This document shows positions 52,527 through 64,000 of a DNA stretch of 64,000 nt, in pieces. The notes under the pieces are model-generated. The model was not told where the DNA came from and did no database searches. It saw only the letters and a program-made list of their open reading frames with translations. This stretch comes from Lenzites betulinus (Eukaryota > Basidiomycota > Agaricomycetes > Polyporales > Polyporaceae): contig JABYQU010000016.1 in the NCBI GenBank assembly GCA_022264855.1, positions 62,001 through 126,000 on the forward strand, written 5' to 3'. Positions within the stretch are counted from its first letter, which is position 1, and each line of letters begins with the position of its first letter. The position numbers and the translations under genes were made by a program.

Positions 52527-53536
52527 CCACCGAGGCCGCGTCCCTGGCACCCATCCGCCCTGCGGTCTCTCCCCTCCATCGCCCCAGCGCCGGCGCGGTC
52601 TTGCCAAACATATCTCTCTGCGAGCGTGCGCCATCGCCTCTCTGCGCGAGGTCTGCGCCCCCAAACATTCCGAGTCCGGGCGGTGTGCGCGGCTGCGCCC
52701 GTCGCGCGCGCAGGATCCCGCAGAGGTCGCAGGATCCCGCAGGGTCGCACTCCCACTTCGCCGCCGCCGCGTCCCAATCAGCGCGCCGTGATACGCTCGG
52801 GGGCTTTAACTTTAAGTTGGGCAGGGCTCGGGTGGGGCGGGCCCGTCCAGGAAGATACTGCATCCAGCAGCGCCCGGTCGCTACGACGGCAGACGGCAGA
52901 CAGACGGCATTCGGCGCACCCAAATTGAGTTGAGCGCACTTCCTTCGCGAGGGCGAGGGCGCGCGCGCGATACCCGAGGGCATCTGTGCCGCGCCGCGGA
53001 CGTCCGGGGGCATTCTGGAGTCTGCGGCAAGGATTCGAAGAGCACTAGCACCTGCGCGGATGCGCGCGCACGCGATTTGAGTGATTGGATTGTCCGAGCG
53101 GTCTCGGGAGGACGTACGCGGATTGCCCGCCCGCCCGTCCCGAGCGGGCAGTCGCCCTCCCGTGTCTACCGCGAACGCGACTATGGAAACGCGTCTGCTG
53201 CAGTGGGCGGACGGGGCAGGTGTGGCGGCCTCGTGCGGGCGAGCAACGTCATGCCGGGAATCAGAGCGCACGGAGCTTGGGGGCTTCGTCGTGTTCGCGC
53301 GCGTTCCTCGATCGAACAGAGCTGCAGTTTCTCCGAGCTGCATATTCGCCGGCGAGCGGCGCACGGCGAGCATCGAGCAGCGGGCGGCGAACAGCGCGCA
53401 GCGAGCAGAGCAGCAGCCATCGATCCCCTTCCGTCCGAGCACCGATAGCGAGATGCCATTAGATGCGATGCGGGCGTGCAGGGAAGCGTCCCAGTCGAGG
53501 CGGCGATGTCCACATATGCCATGCCAGGAGCCGGAC

Positions 53537-53568
53537 GCGTCCTGGCGTCCTGGTGTCCTGGTGTCCTT
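53537..53568. repeat. 8-base minisatellite (GYGTCCTG)
   Basis: Four 8-base units in tandem: GCGTCCTG twice, GTGTCCTG, then GTGTCCTT. Confidence 0.8.
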
Positions 53569-53812
53569 GTGCCCAGCGTGGCCTATCGCAACCATCGCCC
53601 GAATGGAATCCGGATGGCATCGCGCACGGGCTGTACAGTACACCCAGCCCGCCCACCGGTGTACCTGGCCCACCGCACACCATACCGCACGCGCAGATCG
53701 GCACACCATACCCCGGAGAAGGCGAAGATGGGATGGGCAGGCGGGCGCTGCACCCTGTCGATGTGAGCCTGAATCCGCGCCCGCGCTCGGGGTGGACCCG
53801 CGGAGCCCCTCC

Positions 53813-53848
53813 ATCCGCATCCACATCCACATCCACATCCACATCCAC
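53813..53848. repeat. ATCCAC microsatellite
   Basis: Six hexamers: one ATCCGC followed by five exact ATCCAC units. Confidence 0.85.
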
Positions 53849-55700
53849 ACGGGCGGCAGCACGCCTTGCGCCTAGGGTTCGACGCTCGCGCACGCGTGGG
53901 AGGGCGCCGGGCGTGCCAGTGGGAGCGGAGGGGGCGTACCGGGCTCGGTGATCCACCAGCTGGTGCAGCGGCGCGAGCCTCGAGGACCGGCGGCGCGAGG
54001 AGACGAGGAGAACCCGCGCGCGCGCACGGCGTGGGTGCGCACGCTCGCGTTCGCTGGCGTTCGCACGCGCGGCGGGAGATGTGCGGCCCTTCGCCCGTCG
54101 ACATCGGCAGAATCCAGAGGCGAGGATCTTCTCCGCCGGGTGCAGTAGCGCGACGCGCGATCCCAGCGTCCGCCGCCGCCTGCCGCTCGCGTCGCCCGCC
54201 GGGCGCGGCGTGATGGTTGCGGTGTGCATGCAGGCAGTCACCGAACGGGCAAGCGTGCTGGAGTACGGGCCACGGTGTCTTCGCCAGACGGTGGGGGCGC
54301 AGGGAGGGCGGGCGAGCGCTGAGCCGAGCGGGCCCCCTTCGGTAGACAATCCGCACGGCCGCGTGAGCTTCGCCGACGCGTGTTGGGCCGCGCATGGAAA
54401 CAGCAGCAGCGGGCGCGCACCTCGCTCGCCTCCGACGGCCGGGACGTGCGCGATCGTGGGCAGGCGCAGGCGTTCCCAGAGATCGCCCGCCCCGGATTGA
54501 CCGTGTGGCAGATGGACGGGGGGTGGCAGGACAGGACAGGGCAGCGCACTGGGCCCGCGTGCACATGCTCGCGGAGTGTGTACGGCACTGGAATGGACGC
54601 CGCGCGCTGCAGTCTCCCTGCCGTGGGCGACGGGCTTCCTCGCGCGGGCTAGCGCGGCGCACGCACGGCCTGCCCGCTGACGTCGCCACGGCCCTGTGCG
54701 GCGGGGATCTGCCTCCCAGGCGCGTCAGGAGGCCGACCAGGCAGGCGCGCTGCCGCACTCGTCCGCGCGCGCGTGGGGCTCGCCGAGCTCGCCGAGGGCG
54801 TGCGTGCATGCCGCCGCCGCTGCGTCCATGCTGATCGGTCCCCGGTCGCCCGCGCCCTCGCTGGGCTGCTGGGCGACAGGACCGGAGGCGGCGCGGAGTC
54901 ATGCTGGCCGCACCGGGAAGGCGAGCCCGCGATGTGCTGTGGATTGCCGGGGAGAACTGTGTGAGCGTCCAGGGGAGGTGATGCCCTGTTCGGTCTGGGG
55001 TAGGAAGAACGGTGGTGCGTACGTCTACAGCGGCCGCGAGCGTCATGCATGGGCATCGAGCGCACGCCGTAAGGCTCGTAGTTCATACAGCCAGCCTGAC
55101 ACGTATTCTCGTCCGCGGATCGGATGTCGGGCGAACAGGCGTCGTCTTCGTCCGGGTTAATTGCGCTAGAGCAGGGCGTTTCGTAAAGGAAGCAGAGGCG
55201 TCATGGGTGCGCAGAGACAGCGTGTGAGAGCGGGGGCCACTAGGGGCAGGAGGAGGACGGCGGGGATGGGCGCAGGAGAATGGCTGCGTGCGCTAGGCGC
55301 CGGCGAATGGGATCCGCGCTCGGCACGGCCACTTGATGGATCGCCGGGTGCCTGGCATGATGGGGCTTCCGTGAGAGTCGGCCCCCGATGTCAGGCAAAT
55401 TCCCGATCTGGGCGTGGGCGCACGTGGAGGTGACGCAGCGACGCCGCTCGATTTGGGTCGGACGCGACTGCGGTAGGTTCGTCCGTCCCGGCCTCCTGTC
55501 CGTTCCCTGTTGCCGCCAGTAATATACCCTATCGTGCCCTGCACGCACTCGTCCGACTTCCCCCAACCTTCGTCTGCGCAGGCTGCCACTTGTGGTCGCC
55601 CCTTTCTCCGCTCCGAGTCGCAGCAACGTCACGTCATCCGCACTCGGCCCTTGTTCTAGCAGCCACGCACATGCCCGCAGTTCCCCTCCCGAACAGGTTT

Positions 55701-57333
55701 GGAGCCGCTCTCGCAGCCTGTCTCCTTCTCGAAATTAGGAACCTGCCTAAGAAACCAGCTCTAGGCCAGCTTTGACCTTGGGTTAGCCCAGAACCATGAC
55801 CACTAGTTTCCCCTTGTGAGTAGTACCACGCTCTTCCATTTACGTTCGCGCTCGTGAGCAGCCACACATGACACAGAGAAGGAGAAGATCGCCGCTACGA
55901 CCACCATGAGGCCGGCGGCGACACGACCCCCGGCCCGCTTGGGGCACTTCTCTCGCCGTATCCCTCATGATCAGCTACGCCCGAGCGCCATTGACTCAGC
56001 CCCCTCTCTCCTCGGAGGTGGCCCAGAAATGCTCCGGCCGTCTATCGTGTGCGTGAAATGCCAGCGACGCGTACTGTGCACGCACCCCTTCGCTCATCGA
56101 TCACATTAGACGCGAATCGGCACCTTTCCCCCCCTCTCGGCCTCAAAAGATATAGTACACAGGAGAGATCCATTTCGCCTGTCGGTTTATGTATATTGCG
56201 GTCACACGCCATATTCGTAAGTCGCATATCTACATCTGTTTCACCGTGACTTACGGCCCCGCAGCAGCCTCGTACCCGCCTGAACCCGATACGAGCCACC
56301 TGCGCGCAGCACGTGTCGTTCCAACCCGCAGCCGCGGGCCTGTTTGTGGGCCGATGATACACCTCAGCACCGTGATCCGGTTCACCGATTATGCCACTTT
56401 CGACCATCGCTCTCAGCGTTGGCAGACGTCACCCCAAACGCACAGCGCCCGTCCCCCGCTCTATTGCCACGACCTCCAGACTATCGCCTCCTGCGGTCAG
56501 TTTGGTCGGGGCAGTCGGGCAGCACAGGAGGGCCTGACATGCAGTGCGTGCCGCATCTATCCCCGCGGCGTGCTGAGATTAATTATCGACCTGTTGTTTC
56601 TGCCGGCGTACGGCATTATGCTACGTGACATGCAGACTGCGCCCACAAACACAGTTCAAACGCCGCGGCACCTGTGATCCCGATCAACAACTCCTCAATG
56701 GCCCCGCAGACCTCCTACGAACACGTCGCGAAATCAGGCGCCCGCCCGCAACTCTGGTGGGACGCGCCGTTGCGCTCATACAGACTGGACTACGGCAGCG
56801 ATTGCTGCACGGCGTGTGTGCTGCGTTACCGCTTCAAGATGCTGCGTCGTGCGTGCGATAGCTGTTGCTACCAGGGCACCCCTGATTTGACTGGTGACAT
56901 CTCTCCCAGCACGCACCCTTCGCCACGGCTGCTCATTGGTAGGCAACCCCCGCGTAGACTTTAGAGTATGCCTCCGATGTATCAACACCATATCTCAGCA
57001 TCAACACCAAACCATGCCTGCGCTGGTTCTATCCACTCGCCACGCTCCCCGCTTGACCGCCGGCCTCCTGCATCGGCCGCGAACCCACACATCCTTCCCC
57101 CTCACAAACACTAATCGGAGAGGTCCGAGGAGATATCGAATCCAACACGCCGATAATCAGATTGCATTCCTCGCAGCGCGCTCCGGCGAGACGGGGGCGC
57201 CCACCATCGGCTGTACACAACCCCCGCTGGCGCTTGCGCGTACCGCAGTCAGCAATCCCGTATGTGGACGCCCTGCCAGTGCGTGCTCTATCACTATCAT
57301 ACTATCATGCACGCTCACCACTCGCCCACACAG
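55701..57333. other. gene-poor segment
   Basis: Composition is less GC-rich than the preceding block. Frames on both strands overlap, with no motif or splice chain. Nothing supported. Confidence 0.5.
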
Positions 57334-57648
57334 CAAACAGTGATATGATCGCGACGTTGGCAGCGAGCGGTCAGCGGTAGACGGCGGTATTCCGCGGTCC
57401 CGCTCCTTCAGGCCCTCAGAACTCAGATCCCCAGCGTGGCGTATCTTGCGCTCGCGAAGCACCGTGCAAGGCACATCGCACATCCAAGGCGAACGCGGTG
57501 GGCACCGGTGCAGTGTGCAAACAGTGATACGATCGCGTCGCTGGCAGCGAGCGGCGGGCGGGTCTTCCGCGGTCCCGCTTCTTCACTCCCCCACCCTCTG
57601 ATCCCCAGCGTGGCGCAAGGCACGTTCGAGGCGGACGCGGTGGGGTGA
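57334..57648. repeat. diverged direct duplication
   Basis: Copy A (about 57334-57502) and copy B (about 57518-57648) share the series CAAACAGTGATAYGATCGCG, GGCAGCGAGCGG, TTCCGCGGTCCCGCT, GATCCCCAGCGTGGCG and GACGCGGTGGG or GAACGCGGTGGG in the same order, with indels between. An old tandem duplication; not coding as far as can be seen. Confidence 0.75.
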
Positions 57649-58374
57649 CAGACGGTCCACGCGGTGCACGCGGTGTGGACCCTCCCCCATCGCTGCGGGA
57701 GCATCGTGCCCCGATCCATCCCCTAGCTCGCCACTGGGCGGGCAGGAACCCTCCTCCGCGCTCGAGCATCGCGCCGTCCCGGACCGACCTGGCGTGCGGC
57801 AGCCCCGATCTCAGGACCTCTGACAACCGCCCAAAACGCCTCATGAGGCCGACGACGACCCTGCCCAAAATATCCGTGGTCAACAGGCGTACTAGACCGT
57901 GACCCCGGGCCCCGGCCCCCCTTTCTTGTCCGGGTGGTCATCAGATATACCACCGAAACGTCGCGCACGCAGCGCTGTTCGTTGGTGGCGTGTGCCGCGG
58001 CGAAACCACCCTCCTACACGAACGCTCCGATTGGGGCGTGCGTTGGCCCTTGTCCCTTGTGTCAGGGGCGTATGCACGGCGATTTCTCAGCTCCAGCGCT
58101 CACGCGGGTCGTAACATTGACGACGCCTCGCACGTACGTTCTACGCCCCATCGACATCGACGCGGGGGTGATGCACCCGCATCGGCGGAATGCAGAGCGC
58201 GACGCGGCGTGCGTCCCGCGTTCTTCTCTGGACACCGGGTGCGGCCGTGACGAGGCTCGGGCCGCTGTACGTTCGCACTCCAGCCGCGGCCTCAGGCTCG
58301 GAATCGGCTCTCAGCGACTCGTCCACCCGACGTTGGAAGCGGAATCGGGCGCACAGGGCCCCGGGCGCGCGTCC

Positions 58375-58545
58375 ACGGGCACACACGACCGTCGACCGCC
58401 CGCCACGCTCTCCATTCTCTGGCACACCGGTGACCAAGGGCAGCCTCAGGATCCAGGTCTGCAGGTCGCATAGCGCGTGAAGTGCGCTCTTACGGGCACA
58501 CGCGACTGTACGCCCCGCTCTCCAGTCTTCGGTATTCTTTGGTGC
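58375..58545. repeat. second diverged direct duplication
   Basis: Segments at about 58375-58428 and 58492-58545 share CGGGCACA, an ACGACYGT-like core, CGCTCTCCA and TCTTTGG/TCTCTGG elements in order. Weaker than the duplication at 57.3 kb. Confidence 0.45.
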
Positions 58546-58645
58546 CAAGCGCGATTTCCACTAGGGCCCCGGTCATCCCTGCAAGAGCTCACATCCCTCG
58601 AAACCCCGAAAATAGGGCCTCCAGAGGGCCATTTTTCAGGCACAA

Positions 58646-58698
58646 TTACCATATTTGGTAATAGTTACCATAAAAGGAACCCCGAAAACGCTGTTTTC
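58646..58698. repeat. cluster of short inverted repeats
   Basis: TTACCA (58646-58651), TGGTAA (58656-58661) and TTACCA (58665-58670) alternate with loops of 4 and 3 bases, so the middle arm can pair with either neighbour. GAAAAC (58684-58689) and GTTTTC (58693-58698) form another 6-base hairpin with a 3-base loop. The segment is AT-rich inside a GC-rich surround. Confidence 0.6.
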
Positions 58699-58699
58699 A

Positions 58700-61600
58700 G
58701 GCGATTTTGGGATGTGGGCTCTTGGTGGATTGGCCGGGGTCCTTTTCCACTATGCACGGCTCAACCGCTCGCAGTGCGCTCCTATCCTGCCGCTCCGATC
58801 GTCGCTCAACCGAGCACCATGGACGATACGCCTTGGGATCCGGAGACGCTGGTCGGCGTGGATCTGTATGCCGAGGGCGCGCTCGCGGGCCGACACGTCC
58901 CTGCCGGGCGCGGCCCAAGAGGGATGTGAGACGTATGATGCCGTGGCTGAGGAGTCAGGACGCCGTGCGATGGATCAGGTCGTGCGCTGGCCGACTCGGG
59001 AGGCGCGAGTCGCACCGCTTGTGCAACGAGGCGCATAAACCTGCCTCAAGCCGAACCGAGAGATAACCACTGTACAAACCTCGTTCACAAATCACTCAAT
59101 ACACATAGCAGGCCGGCCGAAATGCGACCATTGCTTCGCCTCAGATTTTTGCAGGTTTCTGTGTCGCACGCGCGTCGTGTGAGCGTAGATTCGGCGGGGA
59201 CGGTCGTCACTAGTAGGTCACTATCATATAACTCGAGCGGATGCACACGACACTGAATTACGACAGTATAGGCACTACATCATCGTTGTACAGCAGTCCG
59301 GTGCAAATTCTCCTTCTGTTGATTTTGGCGCGTCGCGAGACAGATGGAGAGGCCGTATGCCAGTGGGGCATCGCCCAATCAACCGACGCCAACATCAGAG
59401 CCCCGAATTCGTTTAGTTCTGGGTGCGGAGAGTCTCGACACCGGCTATGGCGGCCTTTGACATGTATGCGGCTCACCAAGCCCTGTGCTCGGGATGTGAA
59501 GGAGGCTTACTCACGTTCCGACTCTCAACAAAAGATCTGTGCTGTCTACTATCCCTGGCTCGCGCACTGCGATCTCTGGTACATGTTCACCCGGCTTCTT
59601 CAAAGTTCGCTCTTTGCCAGTGATGACTTGTGGCAGTGTGTGTGTGCACATGCAGTCTTCTCGTCGGGACTTCAGGTGGGTTGCGAAGGGTCTAGCGGGT
59701 GCACAAGTTGACGATAACAACTTCCCTTCGGCCTGTTAATTTGCGTTCAAAGGTTAAGTCGGGGTGAATAGCGCGTCCATCCACCAAACCACATCAGACA
59801 GGGAACACGCCCTCCGCGCTGCAATCGGACGAGATCCCACCCCGGCCAATGAGGTGTGTCGCATCCGAGTCACTGAACGAATACTGGCAGCGGCAGCCTA
59901 CTAGCACCGACAGAGGAGCCTGCGCTTGCGTACACGGTGCTCCTTGTATTCGTCGGCCAGATGCGGTGGCTTTTTGATAAGCACAGGAAAAGGAAGCTCG
60001 CTTTGCGAACTTCTTCAAGCACAGGAAAGGCGGCCACCGTATACGCATCGCCCTTAAGCTAGCTTGGGGCAGCCGCGGAGTCACGCTCACGTGCGTCACA
60101 CAAGAAGTCCCAGCGGTGCAACGAAGTCATGGCCGAACACAGTACGCCTTTGGCAGACCCAGAGCCAACGGCTCTCGACTCTCTCCAGCATAGGTTCGTC
60201 GCATCCGCCGACACATGTCACGCTCTATGCGTCTTCTCATTCAAATTGCACAGCAACAGTGTTATCTCCACCATGTGAACACAGTCGTGCGCCAAGCGCC
60301 GCGCTCCTCGGATTCTCCTCCGCATGATTGCATCTGCCGAGCTGGCTGTGTGGCGTTGTATTCTCTCAGAGATGGACCGGCGCCGCGTACGCGTACGCTG
60401 AGGCTACTACCCTATGGGCCACAAGTCATCTCGAATCGCTTTCTGCGAAGACGTTCCAACCTCCGGTGCGAGGTCACGCACACGCGTTGAACGCAGCAAG
60501 CCTCGACGTGGTTCTCGGATCTGCCAAGTACTGCCGCAATTTTTCCGCACTATGCCCCAGAGGTGCGGCGAGTATCTGCCCAACACCGCGAGTAGAAAAT
60601 GTCCGGGAGGCGATGCGTGTCTCCCCCGCGATTCCATCGTGGATCGCTTGTGCCAGAGGCATCCGATGCACTTACCCCGGGTGCGGTCCCCGATGGGTAT
60701 AAACTCTGTCCATTGGGGCGAGAGGCTCCTTCCTGAGAAGTTGGTCTCGGCATGCTCGGAGTGAGTGTGGCACCGACACATGATGCTCCCCCCATAGTCG
60801 ACGATAGAAGTTATTTTGGTTTGAACTGCGATATCACCTCAGTGCCACCGGCGTATGTACAATGCAAAGCGTACGCACCGGAGGTTTGTGTTTGGTCATC
60901 ACGCAGCGCGCAGCTCGAAGCCCCGCGTATTGGGAAACTCATAAGACACCGCTCCGTCTTCCAAGGAGGTTGTATCACGAAGCTTGCTGTACTGCGGCCG
61001 CTGGCTACCGCTGTCTTGGCTGGCATCGGTCCCCGGACACGTCTCATTGAGGATTGCCAAATTTACACTGGGCGTGACCTCAGGCGTAAAGCACTGTCGG
61101 AGAGCTCGCTGCTACGGGAGTCACGCCGCATCCAAGTCAGCCGAAGCCAATCTATGATGAGAGAACGCCGTGACGTCGCCGGGTTAATGAACTCTATTCC
61201 ATAGAGGCAGTCGCGGGCCCCTTCCCCTCCCACAGAGTAGGCTTCGCTCTCTCACGCAACGTGAGCGTTCTTTCGGGCTCAGGAAGAACTTGATGCGGAA
61301 GCGACTTGGGAGCCATGGAAGTCTGCGTTTTTCAACTGTTACTGGGCTGTACATGTAAACCTGCCACTTGGCGGCGACTTCGTGTGGTGATTCAGGTGAT
61401 ACATTTTGTTAAATCAGATCGTGTGCTCTAGCGTGGATGACGCGTTTGTATAATAGGTGGCTGCAAGTGCTTTTATATCGTGGCGGAACTTGGCTTTGGT
61501 GGCATCGGTTAAGAGCCGATTATCATGAGAAGTCACTGCATGAGCGCACTGTAGATTCTGGTAAGACCAATGAGATGCCCACCAATGCTCAAGTAGCAAG

Positions 61601-64000
61601 TTCGCCCTCGTTCCGGAGAGACACGTCCTCTCCAGTGGTCATAGTACTAATCAACGCGCACTGGCCGGACAAACTCTCTCTCAACACCGCCACCCATGGC
61701 AACACCGGCAAATATACTATGAGCGCTTGTTTTTCGACAATTTGATAACTTTACCGCCAGCCCACCGCGCGCGTACAAGCACTTGTTTTCATACCTTCTG
61801 ACTTGGAGTATCAATTTCTCTGACCCAGGTGCACTTGAATGCTGATGGTACTTCAAGTTATGTGGCTTGCATCTGTCAACCATGGACGGACAATCTCGAA
61901 CTTGACTCATGCCATCGTCGTGGCATGTGGTCGTCTTGGCACTTGTGTCAAATTGACCGTCGCTTGCTAACTTCGAGGAGTCGCTGTGGCGCATGTCTGG
62001 TACGCGCATCCTGCCTATGCAGAAAATCCCTGCCCACGCCTGTATAACTGCTTGTCACGGGTGCTAACGCACATTCGCTAACCTTATTCGACTGATTGTG
62101 GCTGTTAGATTTGAACTTGTCAACTTGACAGAGTCACTCGCGGGCCGCAAGACGTCCCGCTACAGGCAAGATAACTAGTGCTATTATCCACGAGCAAGCG
62201 ACCCGTGAGTTATCACACCTCCAAATTTTACCACGCCTTTTTCTGTGAAATAGTGCGATGCTCGGCAATGTCTTGTGTGACTCTCAACGGCGTACGTCCC
62301 TGCCAATTCACTTGGTGTTCTCTTCGCTACCCATATCATTTTCAGAAACAGACCGATACGCGCGAAAAGTCGGCTGCGATAAGTCTCGGGCTATTCATAT
62401 CACCGAGTACATGTGAGCCTTGTGTCGAACAAGTGGATATATTCATTAATCCCAGATTACAAGATTGGATATCTTACAGGCGCAGAAGTTGCGCCCGTAT
62501 CTCTGACGCTCGGCAGAACGTCTTTATCGGCTCAAATTGTCCCAAAAGTCGCATATACGGTGTGCAAAGTCTATACAGGCTCACGCCCTTCATGCAAGTC
62601 ACACCGGCGCTGTAGGGTTTGTCGATCTCATCTGACTCCATATCCCACACTCACACCTGGCTTCTAGTCCTAATGCCCGACAACGTGTCGGATCCGTTGA
62701 GGGAGCTGTCCGCACTCATCTCTTCTTGATTGTCAAATCCACCAAAAACACAAGGCTGTCCTGCCGTCTCTACTCCTATCTGGAAACTCTGCCGATTGTT
62801 CGGTACACGCGATTGAGAATCTGTCGCAAATTCATTGACAATATCTGTACCCAGGGGATAAGGCCAAAGGAATGGGTGGGTTGTGGGCGCATACGCGGTA
62901 TACGGATTTCCTTGGTCAGTATCCACGCATTGCCCGTCTCCCGCATCAGTACAATCACTCACTTGCTTCTGGATCCATCCTCGGAACGCATTCGAAGCGG
63001 TAGGCCTTCTATAGTTTCTAGCAGCACGCTCTGTTCGTCAACAAGACAGCAAGTGAGTTGGTGATGTAACATGTCTTTCCCCTGACATCTTGACAGAGCG
63101 CTGCTGCGGGAGATTTATCAAGTTAGGGCGAACATCGGCGCGTCTTCCCTCCTTGAGCGATTTGGAGGGCAGACAACGCTGTAGGGAGCCGCACCTGGCG
63201 AGTGTGAACGGCGTCCCGCTGCCCCCCTCTCCCTCCGCTGGTACGTCGCATGTGCCTGTGCCTGTGCTGCGAATGCGCGAGGCTCTACGCAGAAGAGCAC
63301 TAATATCAATTAGCTCTTCTGTCCGACTCAACATCCCTGTTGACGACCTTCCCCTCCATAGGACGTATACGGATATGATCACGGCACAACGACTGCCTCG
63401 CCCAGCCCGGGCTCTTCGCCCGCCTCGTTAGTAGTACTCCACGGCACTTCGGTCAGCCCCACGTTGTTCATGCACGGCGGTATATTCGCCACGACCCCTA
63501 TCATGTACTAGCATAGCCCGCGTGTGCATCGAAATGTTTACTTCGTCCGAGCCCGGGTGTGTGCCGCATGGCACATACCGTGTATTCTGGGCATCGACCC
63601 CCTGAAGTACAGTCGCGAAACTGCTCATTACCACGCGGATCCGAGTTGGAGCAACCCCCGGACACACGCGAACTCTTCGAGACCGGGAGGACGCGCCGGA
63701 GTGCGATTGCCACGCTGTCGCTGCCGGCAGCGAGGCCTCGTGGTGCTACTCCGAACTCGGCACCACGCTGGCATGTCATTTAAATGCTGGACATTTCGCA
63801 GGGACACACACGAAATTGAAAACAACACATACAAAATTGAAATCGTTTGCACTGAGCGACCATCGAAATGCGCTCAAGAAGATCAGCCTGATTGATACAA
63901 GTTTCGTATAGAAGTCTACCAGAGACACATCCGGGCATAGTAGCGCACTAAACCAGTGCTCAGGATCGCGGCTGCTAGCGTATCCCGGCAGAGTGGGGGG
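58700..64000. other. gene-poor, mixed-composition segment
   Basis: More than 5 kb, less GC-rich than 50-58 kb. Frames such as 60328-60702, 60752-61204 and 62178-62615 are open but lack domains, splice chains or start context. No transposase, reverse transcriptase, tRNA or rRNA was recognised. It could be decayed repeat sequence or a gene-poor subregion. Confidence 0.5.

Larger units (their letters stand above)
50309..55700. other. GC-rich, repeat-rich segment without supported genes
   Basis: Over 5 kb with frames of up to 487 codons on both strands, all overlapping, Arg/Pro/Ala-rich and lacking domains; they follow from GC content. Micro- and minisatellites are frequent (52503-52526, 53537-53568, 53813-53848), and a GCAGGATCCCGCAG segment is repeated near 52716-52746. 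No transposon protein or RNA gene was recognised. Confidence 0.55.

Noticed and set aside
52450..53862. Minus-strand frame of 470 codons
   Set aside because: Arg/Ala/Pro-rich, crosses microsatellites, overlaps open frames on the other strand, no domain; explained by GC content.
53583..55046. Minus-strand frame of 487 codons
   Set aside because: Same reasons, and it runs through the ATCCAC microsatellite.
62413..62667. Plus-strand frame of 84 codons with a protein-like middle (YLTGAEVAPVSLTLGRTSL)
   Set aside because: Looks better than random, but no neighbouring exons could be joined and no family is recognised.

Overview
The window is eukaryotic and fungal, almost certainly from a basidiomycete of the class Agaricomycetes, probably a wood-decay species. 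Genes are split by many introns of about 50 to 85 bases with GT...AG borders. The contents fit such a fungus: two tandem laccases with a class-3 axial Phe, a secreted GMC oxidoreductase, a cytochrome P450, a salicylate-hydroxylase-like flavoprotein and a Tnp2/Plavaka-type transposase. Species-level placement is inference. All gene models were joined by eye from reading frames and splice motifs.

Layout. 1-1.8 kb: GC-rich, no gene supported. 1.8-11.9 kb: four minus-strand genes (secreted aldose 1-epimerase, a large BCAS3-like WD40 autophagy protein, a small unknown, an FAD monooxygenase). 14-16.3 kb: a plus-strand GMC oxidoreductase with a signal peptide and a GPI-anchor-like tail. 18.3-25.1 kb: a transposon-like module, with an intron-rich gene of unknown function running tail-to-tail into a Tnp2/Plavaka-type transposase. 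25.4-26.5 kb: an orphan gene. 28.1-30.2 kb: a P450. 30.7-33.6 kb: the housekeeping pair RVB1 (AAA+ ATPase) and HAP5/NF-YC (CCAAT-factor histone fold), divergent across 229 bases. 34.2-34.8 kb: a small secreted Ser/Ala-rich protein. 37.2-43.2 kb: two head-to-tail laccases. 47.7-50.1 kb: a two-finger C2H2 regulator with four perfect 42-base repeats just upstream. 50.3-64 kb: GC-rich then mixed sequence with micro- and minisatellites and old duplications, and no gene I can support.

How the genes work together. The laccases, GMC oxidoreductase (a possible H2O2 source), P450 and FAD monooxygenase fit extracellular lignin or phenol oxidation followed by intracellular breakdown of aromatics. They are spread out and mixed with housekeeping genes, so I do not call this a gene cluster. 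I found no clearly new multi-gene system. The best leads are the 4 x 42-base TATA-bearing repeat at the start of the C2H2 gene, two stop-free introns of length divisible by three that fall inside functional domains, the intron difference between the two laccases, and the partner gene of the transposase.
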